From Lycium barbarum (Eukaryota > Streptophyta > Magnoliopsida > Solanales > Solanaceae), in the NCBI RefSeq assembly GCF_019175385.1, contig NC_083345.1, positions 122,887,657-122,951,656 of the forward strand: a stretch of DNA of 64,000 bases. Reading direction: 5' to 3'. A program made the translations under genes and the position numbers. Below are positions 55,351 to 64,000 of this stretch, piece after piece (the stretch's first letter is position 1; each line of letters begins with the position of its first letter). The notes under the pieces are model-generated. The model searched no databases. It had not been told where the DNA came from and saw nothing but the letters and a program-made list of their open reading frames with translations.

Positions 55351-55721
55351 CTCCCTCCGTCCCATAATAAGTGTCATCTTAGTAAAAAACACACATATTA
55401 AGAAATCAATAATACAAGAAATTTACTAAATTACCTATGTATAATAAAAACAAAATACTTTTTCCTCTTGATTGGAGCATGCACAGGCAGTGATCCTTTT
55501 GATATTGGGAATCCAACAATACCAACTTACTATGTGGCTCTTCCATTCACCATTTAGATGCATGTTACTTTAACTTATCAGTTTTTATCTAAGGGTAGAA
55601 TTGGAAAAATCCAATCAATTTATATCAAGCTAGTCAACTTATGTGTTGATTTCCTAAGATAATACTTATTATGGGACAAATTATTTTGGCTAAGGTGATA
55701 CTAATTATGGGCCGAAGGGAG
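55351..55721. mobile_element. Stowaway-like MITE
   Basis: CTCCCTCCGTCCCATAATAA at the left and the inverse (TTATGGGCCGAAGGGAG) at the right, with TA on both sides. 371 bp. Confidence 0.8.
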
Positions 55722-55809
55722 TATCTTCCAATGTTAGCATGACGTTTGAAGTTTGAAACATGACATTTGAAGATATTTGAAGTGCTGAAAATTTTTATAA
55801 TACAATTTA

Positions 55810-56608
55810 GGAAAAAAGGGTCAAAGATACCCCTCTACTTTCATAAATTGGCTACTTTTGCCCTTCGTTACAAGTTGGAGCTAAATATATCCCTACTGTT
55901 AATAAAGTTTAAAAAATACCCCTCATTTATAACATATTTCCACATAAGCAAGTCTTAGTCATTGGAATTGGGTTACATGAACGTCACATGACATTTAACT
56001 TATTATATGTGATGCCTACGTGGCAAACTTTTAAAACAATCTGGAAAATTAATTTTTCTAAAAACAAATTTGGAAAATGGCTTTTATTAAAAAACTAATT
56101 TTTTATTTTATTTTATAAAACCCGCTTCTTAAAAAAAATCTAGAAAATGATTTTTTTTAAAGATTTTTCGGACACTTTTTTTTAGAAACAAAATTACTTT
56201 ACAGTTTTCCAGATTAAAAAAAAATCATAAAATCCAATTTTCGAGAATATATTTTTAAAAACCGGGTCTTATAAAATCAAAAAAGTTTTAGATTTTTAAT
56301 AAAAGCAATTTTTTCCAGATTTGTTTTAAAAAAAATTAATTTTCCCAGATTGTTTTTAAAATTTGCCACATAGGCACCTCATAGAATAAGTTAAATGTCA
56401 TGTGGCTTCTATGTCACCCAGTTCCAATGACTAGGCTTGCTTATGTGGGAATATGTTAGAAATGAGGGGTATTTTTAAAACTTGGTTAACTGTAGGGGTA
56501 TATTTGGCCCCAACTTGTAACTAAAGGGGTAGATTTGGCCTCAACTTGTAACGGAGGGTAAAAGTAGCCACTTTTATGAAAGTAAGGGGTATTTTTGACC
56601 CTTTCCCT
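55810..56608. mobile_element. Foldback MULE-type MITE, 9-bp target duplication
   Basis: Two inverted arms of nearly 300 bases each (outer ends AAAAAAGGGTCAAAGATACC and, reversed, AAAGGGTCAAAAATACCCC). The perfect duplication TACAATTTA is at 55801-55809 and 56609-56617. The transcript would fold into one long hairpin, a typical source of 24-nt small RNAs (known for such elements). Confidence 0.9.
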
Positions 56609-56667
56609 TACAATTTATTATGTAGATCTTATTCCACTTTGGCAGAGATTAGAAAAGGAACGTTTTA

Positions 56668-57472
56668 CCCTCTGTTTGGATGGTTGTTTCCCGTGATTCA
56701 TTAATGTACAGTATGGTATGGTACAGTATGGTGTTGTATTGTATTGTGTTGTATTAATGAACACAATGTTTGGATAGACTGTATCGTTTGTTGTGGTTTA
56801 ATAACATTTATATTGTTTGGTTTGACTGTATGGTACGGTATAATAACTTATAAGTTTACTAAAATACCCTTAACTCTTAATTAGAAATTAGTTTATATAT
56901 ATTAATAAAACTCAGGTAAAGAATAAAATAGGAACTTTGAAAAATAAGTAGGTAGCGAGTGGGGGTGATGGAGGGGGAGGGGGGGTGGTGTGAGGTGGGT
57001 GGTTGTGGGATGAGGGTGGGGTAGTGGCTGGTAAGGTGAGGGTGAGTGGTTGTAGGGTTGGTAGTGGTGAGGGGTAGTGGGTGGTGTGAAGTGGATAGTT
57101 GTGGGATAAGGATGGGGTAGTGGGTGGTAGGGTGGGGGTGAGTGGTTGTGGGGGTGGGATTGGGTGGTGGTGGCGTGAGGGTGGGGTTGGATGGTAGGGC
57201 AGGGGTTGGGGTGGGTGGTAGGGTGTGGGTGGGTTGGGGTGGAGGGTGGGGCAGTGGTAGGGTGAGGGTGAGTGGTGGGGTGGGGGTGAGTGGTCGGGTG
57301 GATGGTGGAGGATGGGGTATAATGGGAAATGAAATACGTATCCACGGAAAAACCATCAAATCCGTGGTTATAAAAATTGGGACTTTTCATGGTTATATAA
57401 CCATGTGATGAACCACGGATTTACAATACCATACATTAATGAACCACGGGAAACCATCATCCAAACAGGGGG
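56668..57472. mobile_element. PIF/Harbinger (Tourist-like) MITE with an internal minisatellite
   Basis: Left CCCTCTGTTTGGATGGTTG, right inverse CCCCCTGTTTGGATGATGG. Three-base duplication TTA at 56665-56667 and 57473-57475. The outer 100 bases match the truncated copy at 49850. The centre (56950-57320) is a G/T-rich minisatellite absent from that copy. Confidence 0.8.
56950..57320 (+). repeat. G/T-rich minisatellite
   Basis: About 370 bases almost without C on the plus strand: GGGTGGTAGGGTG, GTGGGGTGGGGGTGAGTGGT and similar. Many GGG/GGGG runs could form G-quadruplexes. On the minus strand it leaves two overlapping Pro/Thr/His-rich frames of about 160 codons open by composition alone. Confidence 0.9.
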
Positions 57473-57883
57473 TTAGAGGATGTAGAAGGCAGACAAGGAG
57501 ATTTTAAGTTTTGTATCAACTAGTATTGTTTGTATCAATAAGTACACTAGGACTATATCAGATTAAAGAGTATATTTGGGTTAAAAAAATTACTTAGACT
57601 GAAGAAAGGAGCATTTAAAAGGAAATATTTAGTTTCTACACGGTGTGATCAGTATAATTCTTGTTTTATTTAATTTATGTTTTGAGGAATTTATGAAGTA
57701 GTGGTGGCTTTATTTTGAGGAATACGTACACCGTACATATATCGAAAAAACTCTTTTTCTACCTTTGGTTTCTGCGTATTTCTACTCTCCCATTTCTATC
57801 ACTGGACCATTTTCTGCACACAAACTCTCACTAAACCATAGAGATAATAGATCTGAAGAACAAGAAACTTGGGTGAATCAAAG
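57473..57883. other. Upstream flank of the profilin exon
   Basis: No gene. The 40 bases before 57884 look like a genuine plant leader (AGATCTGAAGAACAAGAAAC). Confidence 0.4.
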
Positions 57884-58006
57884 ATGTCGTGGCAAACATA
57901 TGTTGATGATCACTTGCTTTGTGAGATTGAAGGTAATCATCTCACTTCTGCTGCTATTATCGGTCAAGACGGCACCGTTTGGGCCCAATCTGCTAATTTC
58001 CCTCAG
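57884..58006 (+). pseudogene. Profilin, exon 1 only
   Basis: Seen: 41 codons starting [49 protein letters not shown]. Known: this is the N-terminal third of plant profilin (131 residues, actin- and poly-proline-binding), and exon 1 of plant profilin genes ends at this Q. The codons are intact and highly conserved. The base pair after it is AT (CAG/ATTTC) instead of the GT donor. Exons 2 and 3 (FKPEEI..., ...YDEP...) were not found up to 61.5 kb. Inferred: a gene fragment, perhaps carried by the Helitron whose 3' end lies at 61519. Confidence 0.85.
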
Positions 58007-59944
58007 ATTTCTTTCTATATCTACCTCTTTTTTTTTTTTTTTTTTTTTTAATGATTAAGCTATACCCACTTCCAGTTTTGCTAGATTTCATCTGGGTTAC
58101 TTTTGTTTTTTTGCTTTTACTTAGATTCAAGCGGTTCAGAATTTTCTTGATGGTGGTTTGTTGTTTTATTTTATTAGTTCACTATTATGAAGTGGGGGTA
58201 ATTTGGTTTGTTATGTAGATTTTTTGGGTGTTTTATTGAATTATTGCTTATTTGGTGGACTATCATGAAAACAAAAAATTGAGGTGCCTATGGAAGGAGC
58301 TTTTGGTGCTTTAGCTTAGACAGATGGGAGTAATACTTGCATAGCTTTGTTATTTGGAAATGTGACGCACAATTTTTATGGAGCGAAATCCTTTTAAAAT
58401 TGCAAGAGATTTAGTTATGCCCACACTCAAATTAAGAAAGGCACAACTGCTCGACCATTATAAGGCAGTTTAAGCCAAAAATGTATCCTGTATTTTGTAA
58501 CGATAGTTGTTACATTTCTTTGTCTCACTATTTACTAAATAGTAACTACTATGTTATAATTTTGAGTCAAAATAAGTAAGAAATAGATTAGAAGAAAATC
58601 TTTTAAAGTCAGCTTTCTGTATTTTAGAACTTCTGAGATTGACATAAAGAAACATTGGTTCTTTACGCATTAGTGATGGTTTAAGTGATAAAGAGAAGAC
58701 AATTTAGAGGAACATCATAATGATATTTTATAAGGCTAATGAAACTGAAGTATAGTCTTTGTTTCAGAACTTTAATGCTTGCCAACTCAAGATTCATATT
58801 TGTATTTCTCTTTTCCATGACAAATTTCATTAGCTTAATAGTACAGTTCCTTTGTTGGTAATCAATATTTGTTGGGTATTTATATTAGTGTTCAGTACTT
58901 TTAGTAAGTAATATTACTTATTCTTTTTGTCGTTGGATTTTCTACAGGTTGCTTGTGCATGTTTGAAACTAGTTGCATTGGTGCAACCTTTTGAGAAGTA
59001 CCGAAAATTTGATTCAAATAAATTATGTTTATGGACAGGGTGACACTTGGATAAAATAAGAAGCTTAAATGACTTGGCTGGCAAGTGACAACTGTATGAA
59101 AATGGCCATTCACAGTGTAAGTCTCTAATCTTTTTTTGTGTGATGTTGAGCTTAAGTTGTCTCATGCTCTGTAGTTGAGGTTTCTCATCATGCATGGTCG
59201 CGAAGATATTCTGTTTTGCTAACTCCATTTTTTTGTTTTGTCCCGGTATCGACAAAGGGTTACCAGTTTAGTGTTTCTAGAATTACCTTTATCTTATTGC
59301 TCTTTGGCAATGGTATTTCATTTGCTTACATGTGTAATCCTACAGTACCATTACTACTATTTTAACTTTTTTGTCAACAAGAAGAATTAGATATAACTTA
59401 TAGTTTTTCAGAATGAGTAGATATTTTTCCATGTGATATCTTTTCTCAATTAGTAGTTAACCCGTTATGGAGCATTGACTACAGATTGTTGTTTAGATGA
59501 CTTTATTTTTTTTTTAACTCTCAAGTTGTTCGAGGGACGAGGGGATAAAATACAGTAAACAACCATATGAATGGTGAGATAATATGAATGACAGCTATCT
59601 CATGTAACAATTTCTTAAGAGCACGATTCTGGTCGTGCTACAATTACTAATGTTATTTGGTCAAGAATTATCATTAGCAAAAATATTTCTTTCTATTTCT
59701 TTGTCTAGACAATCTATTTGAACACTAAGGTATACATGATTAATATCATCGATTATTTCTTCTTTTTATTTGATAGTTAGGTCAGTAGAAATGTGTATCT
59801 GTACAATCCTTCTAATGTGTTTCTCAATCTAATGATGATTAAATACATTACTTTGATATCTGATCTCCATGCTAGCCTCTCCATTTTCATTGTATAAATG
59901 AAATTTATTTTTTCTGTTTTAATCCTTGCAAGAACACAATGTCA
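58007..59944. other. Intron-like and unclassified sequence after the profilin exon
   Basis: A poly-T tract (58030-58049), then ordinary intron-like DNA. An acceptor-like TTTTCTACAG at 58939-58948 is followed by GTTGCTTGTGCATG, which does not match profilin exon 2. No gene seen. Confidence 0.5.
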
Positions 59945-60084
59945 ATGTGTTTTTTATTTTAACTATATAGAAGCGTGGGTTAGCAGAATGGATCGACATG
60001 GTGCCTTATGTGTCAATAAAATTACAATCAAGGGCAATTTAGAGATTCAAGGCAGGCTTATTTAGGTTAGTTTACGTGTCAACA
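59945..60084 (+). repeat. 140-bp direct repeat, copy 1
   Basis: From TGTGTTTTTTATTTTAAC to TTTACGTGTCAACA. Copy 2 at 60444-60583 shows a single difference (GTTAGC/GTTAGG). Contains CTATATAGAAGCGTGGGT, which resembles plant Helitron 5' ends (from memory), and the open phrase MDRHGALCVNKITIKGNLEI. Confidence 0.9.
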
Positions 60085-60111
60085 ACCCTCCAGCTGTCAC
60101 TTTCTTCTCAC

Positions 60112-60303
60112 GGAACTCATCTCTGTGCCGACTGCCTCTCCGATGTTCAAAAACCCGAACACCACACTCCTTTTCACCTCACACACTCCCATTCCACCTT
60201 CCCACAAAGGCGTTCGAGGTATTCACAAAATCCGGCAAAACGGAGAAGCCAGATTTGTCTCAAAGGGTACCAAAGGAGATTCCAACCATTGATATTCCTC
60301 TCA
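60112..60303 (+). pseudogene. Possible captured exon between the direct repeats
   Basis: One frame reads CSKTRTPHSFSPHTLPFHLP, then TKAFEVFTKSGKTEKPDLSQ and RVPKEIPTIDIPL, up to a donor-like CTCAGGGTAAGTTC. Looks like an N-terminal, transit-peptide-like exon. Not recognised. Confidence 0.25.
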
Positions 60304-60443
60304 GGGTAAGTTCACAGTTTTCCATATCCTTTAAACTTGGGTACATCATTCATGTTCTTTGATTGTCGTTTATCTCGACTCTTTTGTGACATTTTGATCA
60401 ATGAATTTTGTTCTGTTAGTTTGTTGGAGAGATTGCACAAGAA

Positions 60444-60583
60444 ATGTGTTTTTTATTTTAACTATATAGAAGCGTGGGTTAGGAGAATGGATCGACATGG
60501 TGCCTTATGTGTCAATAAAATTACAATCAAGGGCAATTTAGAGATTCAAGGCAGGCTTATTTAGGTTAGTTTACGTGTCAACA
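60444..60583 (+). repeat. 140-bp direct repeat, copy 2
   Basis: 499 bases downstream of copy 1. Near identity of the pair indicates recent duplication. Confidence 0.9.
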
Positions 60584-61488
60584 GCCCAATAAATTTATTC
60601 AAAAAAAAAAACCCAATAAATAACTTTATATCAAATTTACTGCTACGTCTTATTAATTAAAATTAGCTGAAAATCTCTCTGAATTAAGTAAGCATGAAAC
60701 ATTCTCTGAATTAAGCAAGCATGAAACTTCCCTGTCAGGGAACTATATTGCTTGACTATCATATTCCTATATTGTGATATATTTACACGTTCATCCTCTT
60801 ATGGTATTGGTTTGAGAGACGCTTTGTGCACTTCTGCCACTGACATACTAAAGTTGTCCATTATCACATTCATTCTTTTGTTTCTTTAGTGTGATCTTCA
60901 TCCAAGATTCTTAATTTGGTATTTCCAGGAAGTTTTTGAACCAAATTAAACATCAAACTGCTATCTTTTTGCAAAATTGCACTGCCTGTTTTGAAAGCTG
61001 GATTCCCGAAGAACAAAGAATATATGCAACGCACAATACTTTAACAAGGTATGTCACACAACTAACTCAACTCTACTGCTGCTACACGCTCTACTCTCTC
61101 CATTACACACTTCTATTTTAACAAGAAAGCCATAGTTAATAGCCTCTCCAGGTATTTTGTCAACCACACATCACACAGCTACAACGTTAACTGCGAAGAA
61201 CAAGATGACTGCAAGCGGCATAGTCGGCGGTTGTGTTACTATATTGCCTTTTGCCGCTACCGACTTCTATCAATATGTAACTAATGTGTGTATGCATAGA
61301 CAATGCAATCATCAATGTATATAAACATTATGCTTCAGTTGTGCAATACCTTCTTCTGTCAAACTGTTAATAATGTGTATGTTTATACATATATATATAA
61401 ACCGTTTAAAACGATATGCTTCAATTGCCCCGCACATATGTCACCATAACTTTTACATCAGATGTGTGTTTATATAGGTAACCATCGG
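60584..61488. other. Unclassified sequence, probably Helitron interior
   Basis: No gene recognised. Short Ser/Thr- and Tyr-rich false frames (60936-61121). AT-rich towards 61400 (CATATATATATAAACCG). Confidence 0.4.
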
Positions 61489-61520
61489 GCCCGTGCGTGC
61501 ACGGGCAAAAACCATCTAGT
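61489..61520 (+). mobile_element. Helitron 3' terminus
   Basis: A perfect hairpin with arms GCCCGTGC and GCACGGGC around GT (61489-61506), then AAAAACCAT, then CTAG at 61516-61519 followed by T. Known: Helitrons end in a GC-rich hairpin about 10 bases before CTRR and insert next to T. The 5' end (TC after A) was not identified, so the length and content of the element are open. Confidence 0.7.
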
Positions 61521-61828
61521 AGAAAAAAAAGCACCACTATATTACACTGTATCGAAACTGGGCAAGATTCAAGGGTCCTTACATATTACTCTATTTTGTT
61601 TTAATGATAATGAGGAAGAGATTCGTTACGATAGCGTGTTTACTTTTTGAAAAAAATAATGTTAAAATCACTATCATGAGGAACTTGTGATGGTGGTGTA
61701 CTAAACAACAAAAAAACATGATATTAATATCACGTGGGGAAAACAAGTTGTATTAAAGAGAATATTTCTGGAATAACGCAAGATGGGGCCAATCATTAAC
61801 AAGTTGGACCAACCTTTTAATACATATA

Positions 61829-62079
61829 TTCACCTCATTTCATAATAAGTAGTTTTTTTAGCTTATGCATACCTCTTAAGAAAGTAATTACTCCTACAAA
61901 ATTAAGAGTTTTTTTATTAATTTACCCCTTATTAAATGCTTAGAAAAAGAAAAACTATTTAATGATTCTTAATTATGTAAATAAAAATAATTTTGGAAGA
62001 ATAAAATTAATTTCTTCTTGAAATCCTAAAGCACTACTTATTTTGAAATAAAATGATAAACCTAAAAATGGAAGGAGTA
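61829..62079. mobile_element. Degraded Stowaway-like MITE
   Basis: Left TTCACCTCATTTCATAATAA, right inverse of ACTCCTTCCATTTTTAGG, next to TA-rich flanks. Diverged. Confidence 0.4.
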
Positions 62080-62140
62080 TTATTATAGTGTACATATAAA
62101 TTTGTCCCCTTTGCTTATGGATACTTTAATTACTGATATA

Positions 62141-62402
62141 CTCCCTCCGTTCACTTTTACTTGTTCACTATGGACTTTGCACACTCCTTAAAAAAATAAT
62201 AAATTAAGTGCATATTTTACCATTATACCCATATTAATTGGTGTATAATTGCATTGAATTTGGAAAATGATTTGAAATGACTAATTAATGCTAAGGGTAA
62301 AATAGGAAAAAAAATTATTTTTCTCTTGATATGTGAAAGTGGACAAGTAAAAGTGAAAATTTATTTTTAAAATAGTGGATAAGTAAGAGTGAACGGAGGG
62401 AG
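62141..62402. mobile_element. Stowaway-type MITE, well preserved
   Basis: CTCCCTCCGTTCACTTTTAC at the left and its inverse GTGAACGGAGGGAG at the right, TA on both sides. 262 bp. The long terminal repeats (TACTTGTTCACTAT / ATAGTGGATAAGTA) imply a strong hairpin. Confidence 0.9.
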
Positions 62403-62404
62403 TA

Positions 62405-62850
62405 GTAATCTTTTAGAGTGGGGGTTAAAGATAATATAGATTTTGGAAGCAGCCAAAATCAAGAACAACTTTTTATTTACGGGACAATATTTTCTCAAAA
62501 TTAAACAATATGTGGGATAAATCAAAGTCCTCCACTTATTCTCTTTCTTTAGACTCTTTGAATTAAGTGCGTTCCTAAATCCTAATTCAGCTTCCACAAG
62601 TAAAGTTACGTTGCATGCTGACCACTTCAAATAAAGCTAAAGGAAAAGTTAAGAGTTGAAATTGAAACTTAATAATGGAGTACTTAATAAGTGCACGGAC
62701 AAATTCTTTTAAAATTTGCGTGTAATTCTATTTTTTCGAATTTAAGGTTATTACGTAATAGTTAATACTAATTACTAGCTGAATATATATTTTATTTTTC
62801 AAAAAATTTATTACATTAGAGGAAGAAGGGGGGAAATGGGAAGGGAATGT
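62405..62850. repeat. Segmental duplication of the 52.8-53.45 kb region
   Basis: Shares, in order, GACA(C/A)TATTTTCTCAAAA, GTCCACTTAT-like text, AGACTCTTTGAA(C/T)TAAGTGC, GACAAATTCT, TAATACTAATTACTAGCTGAAT and (A)TTTATTACAT. Direct orientation, about 9.5 kb apart, non-coding. Confidence 0.6.
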
Positions 62851-62901
62851 TCCTATGCCACTGATAAAGTTTAAAACCCTTTATCTTAATTGCAGAAGGC
62901 A

Positions 62902-62903
<2 letters not shown>

Positions 62904-62967
<64 letters not shown>
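62904..62967. repeat. (TA)n microsatellite
   Basis: About 31 TA units. Gives a false Ile/Tyr-rich frame. Confidence 0.95.
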
Positions 62968-62969
<2 letters not shown>

Positions 62970-63321
62970 GTTTTGCTAACCTACTATATGAAGGTAGTAT
63001 GTTAACATTTTTCCGGCTTTTTAGTATCCCTAAAAGCCTCTATTAGTTTTTCCCAACTAATTTTCGTCTTTTTAACCCCAAAATCTCCCAATTCATTTTT
63101 TTCTTCGTCGCATCGACCAACTTCCCCTTTTTTCTCTGTAATTTTCCATCTAAATTTATCCATCGTTATATTTGTTATAATCGCTGAAAAAGGGTGAGAA
63201 AATCTTAATTGAAGCCACAATTTTTTGTGGAAGATCTGCATAGTTTGACTCATCTTGATGCAAAAGGAACGCAATACAACTAATATTCTTTGTTTATTTT
63301 CAACTCTAATATCAAAAGATA
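62968..63321. other. Intergenic, nothing recognised
   Basis: The minus-strand 111-codon frame at 63002-63337 is Lys/Glu/Arg-rich without a recognisable domain. Confidence 0.45.
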
Positions 63322-63601
63322 CTCCCCTATGTCTCAAATTATCTCTCCTGCTTTTTAAAAATGGTTGTCCTAAATTATTTGTAGTTTTAAAAGTTCAAGA
63401 CAAAATTAATTACTATTTTTTCCTGTTTCACCCTTAGTAGTTTTTGTTCTTGGCGATTACGAACACCTCAATTATGGGGTGATGTTTTGATTGTTCAAAT
63501 ATCGATGAAGGGTAAAATATTATTTTTTTAAAAATTTCTTAATTAATATTTCTTAAGAGGTGTGTAAAAGAGAATTACGACAAATAATTTGAGACGGGGA
63601 G
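63322..63601. mobile_element. Stowaway-like MITE
   Basis: CTCCCCTATGTCTCAAATTAT at the left and the inverse AATTTGAGACGGGGAG at the right, TA on both sides. 280 bp. Confidence 0.8.
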
Positions 63602-63604
63602 TAA

Positions 63605-63960
63605 ATCTTCCAATTGTGTGGAAACTCATCATCTTCCTAGGTGCAATTTGAATTTGACTCATTATTGAAGTATTGTAGATAATGTAAAGAAGGTCATCAA
63701 AGGCATGTGGAAAATGAAAGCAAATTTGAAAACGATATGTACAAGGTCAAATTGAATTCACACACACAAACACTAGTTGCCCACCAAGTACAAATTAGCT
63801 GCTCTAATCGCAATGAAAAATAAAAGTTAATATTATAGTTTCAACTCTTAATTTTTCCTGTATTCAAGGGCAGAATTATGAAAAGTAAATAAGTGGGAAT
63901 TAATTTCTCCTACATCTTTAATTTTGAGAAAATATTGTCCTGGGTTCCTGGGTACTAACT
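63605..63960. repeat. Inverted copy of the 52.8-54.6 kb segment
   Basis: GTAAAGAAGGTCATCAAAGGC, GCATGTGGAAAATGAAAGC, GGTCAAATTGAATTCACAC and ATTTTGAGAAAATATTGTCC are, inverted, the phrases at about 54566-54590, 53765-53830 and 52812-52850, in the reverse order. The hAT element at 53836 is absent from this copy, so it inserted after the duplication. Confidence 0.6.
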
Positions 63961-64000
63961 CTTACGTTAAAGTCATGTGGGTATGTTCCCCCCTTTAACG

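Noticed and set aside
56877..57390. Two overlapping Pro/Thr/His-rich frames of about 160 codons
   Set aside because: Open only because the G/T-rich minisatellite lacks stop triplets on the minus strand. No domain, and they overlap in different frames inside a MITE.
63002..63337. 111-codon Lys/Glu-rich minus-strand frame
   Set aside because: No domain. It runs into the start of a Stowaway element.

Overview
The window looks like nuclear DNA of a flowering plant, most likely a nightshade (Solanaceae) or a close relative. Evidence: introns with plant GT..AG borders, many Stowaway-type MITEs starting CTCCCTCC, a TS-type SINE tail with TTG repeats, Ty1/copia and Ty3/gypsy-like elements, LINE remnants, and fragments of plant genes (peroxisomal-type LACS, ADH-like, profilin, NLR, BTB/NPH3). 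Nothing bacterial or organellar was seen. The species cannot be named from sequence alone.

Layout. (1) 1-9.9 kb, minus strand: a tandem cluster of four short membrane-protein genes with starts near 1043, 3899, 7236 and 9746. The first runs off the left edge, is much longer than the others and is built of sixteen 11-residue repeats, a membrane span and then 22-residue repeats. The others are one-span proteins with a Cys-rich segment and a basic tail. MITEs, a hAT-like element, a CACTA element and a Pack-MULE carrying a BTB/NPH3 exon lie between them. (2) 10.3-18.05 kb: a nearly full-length but frameshifted Ty1/copia element, minus strand. (3) 18.5-22.3 kb: a relic promoter of the left-hand gene family, a SINE-like repeat between poly-G tracts, and a decayed non-autonomous gypsy-like element. 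(4) 25.8-31 kb: an apparent gene or transposon 3' part interrupted at 26341 by an LTR-like element, which is itself interrupted by a 3.5-kb solo LTR with a perfect 5-bp target duplication; a 5'-truncated LINE tail follows. (5) 31.6-33.2 kb: a second MULE-like element carrying an NLR NB-ARC fragment, then a duplicated SINE tail. (6) 34.5-39.85 kb: a second copia element, plus strand, with decayed integrase, readable RT/RNase H and an odd array of small hairpins in its 5' half. (7) 41.6-48.6 kb: gene fragments, mainly a LACS pseudogene split by a hAT insertion and an ADH-like gene part with a tandem array in one intron. (8) 48.7-64 kb: MITEs, LINE pieces, a foldback MULE, a Harbinger MITE with a G/T-rich minisatellite, a lone profilin exon 1, a Helitron 3' end, and non-coding segmental duplications.

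No complete conserved housekeeping gene is present. The only candidates for working genes are the small membrane-protein family at the left edge; almost everything else is mobile DNA or broken gene copies. Reading frames were followed by eye, no searches were run, and identities quoted are rough hand counts.
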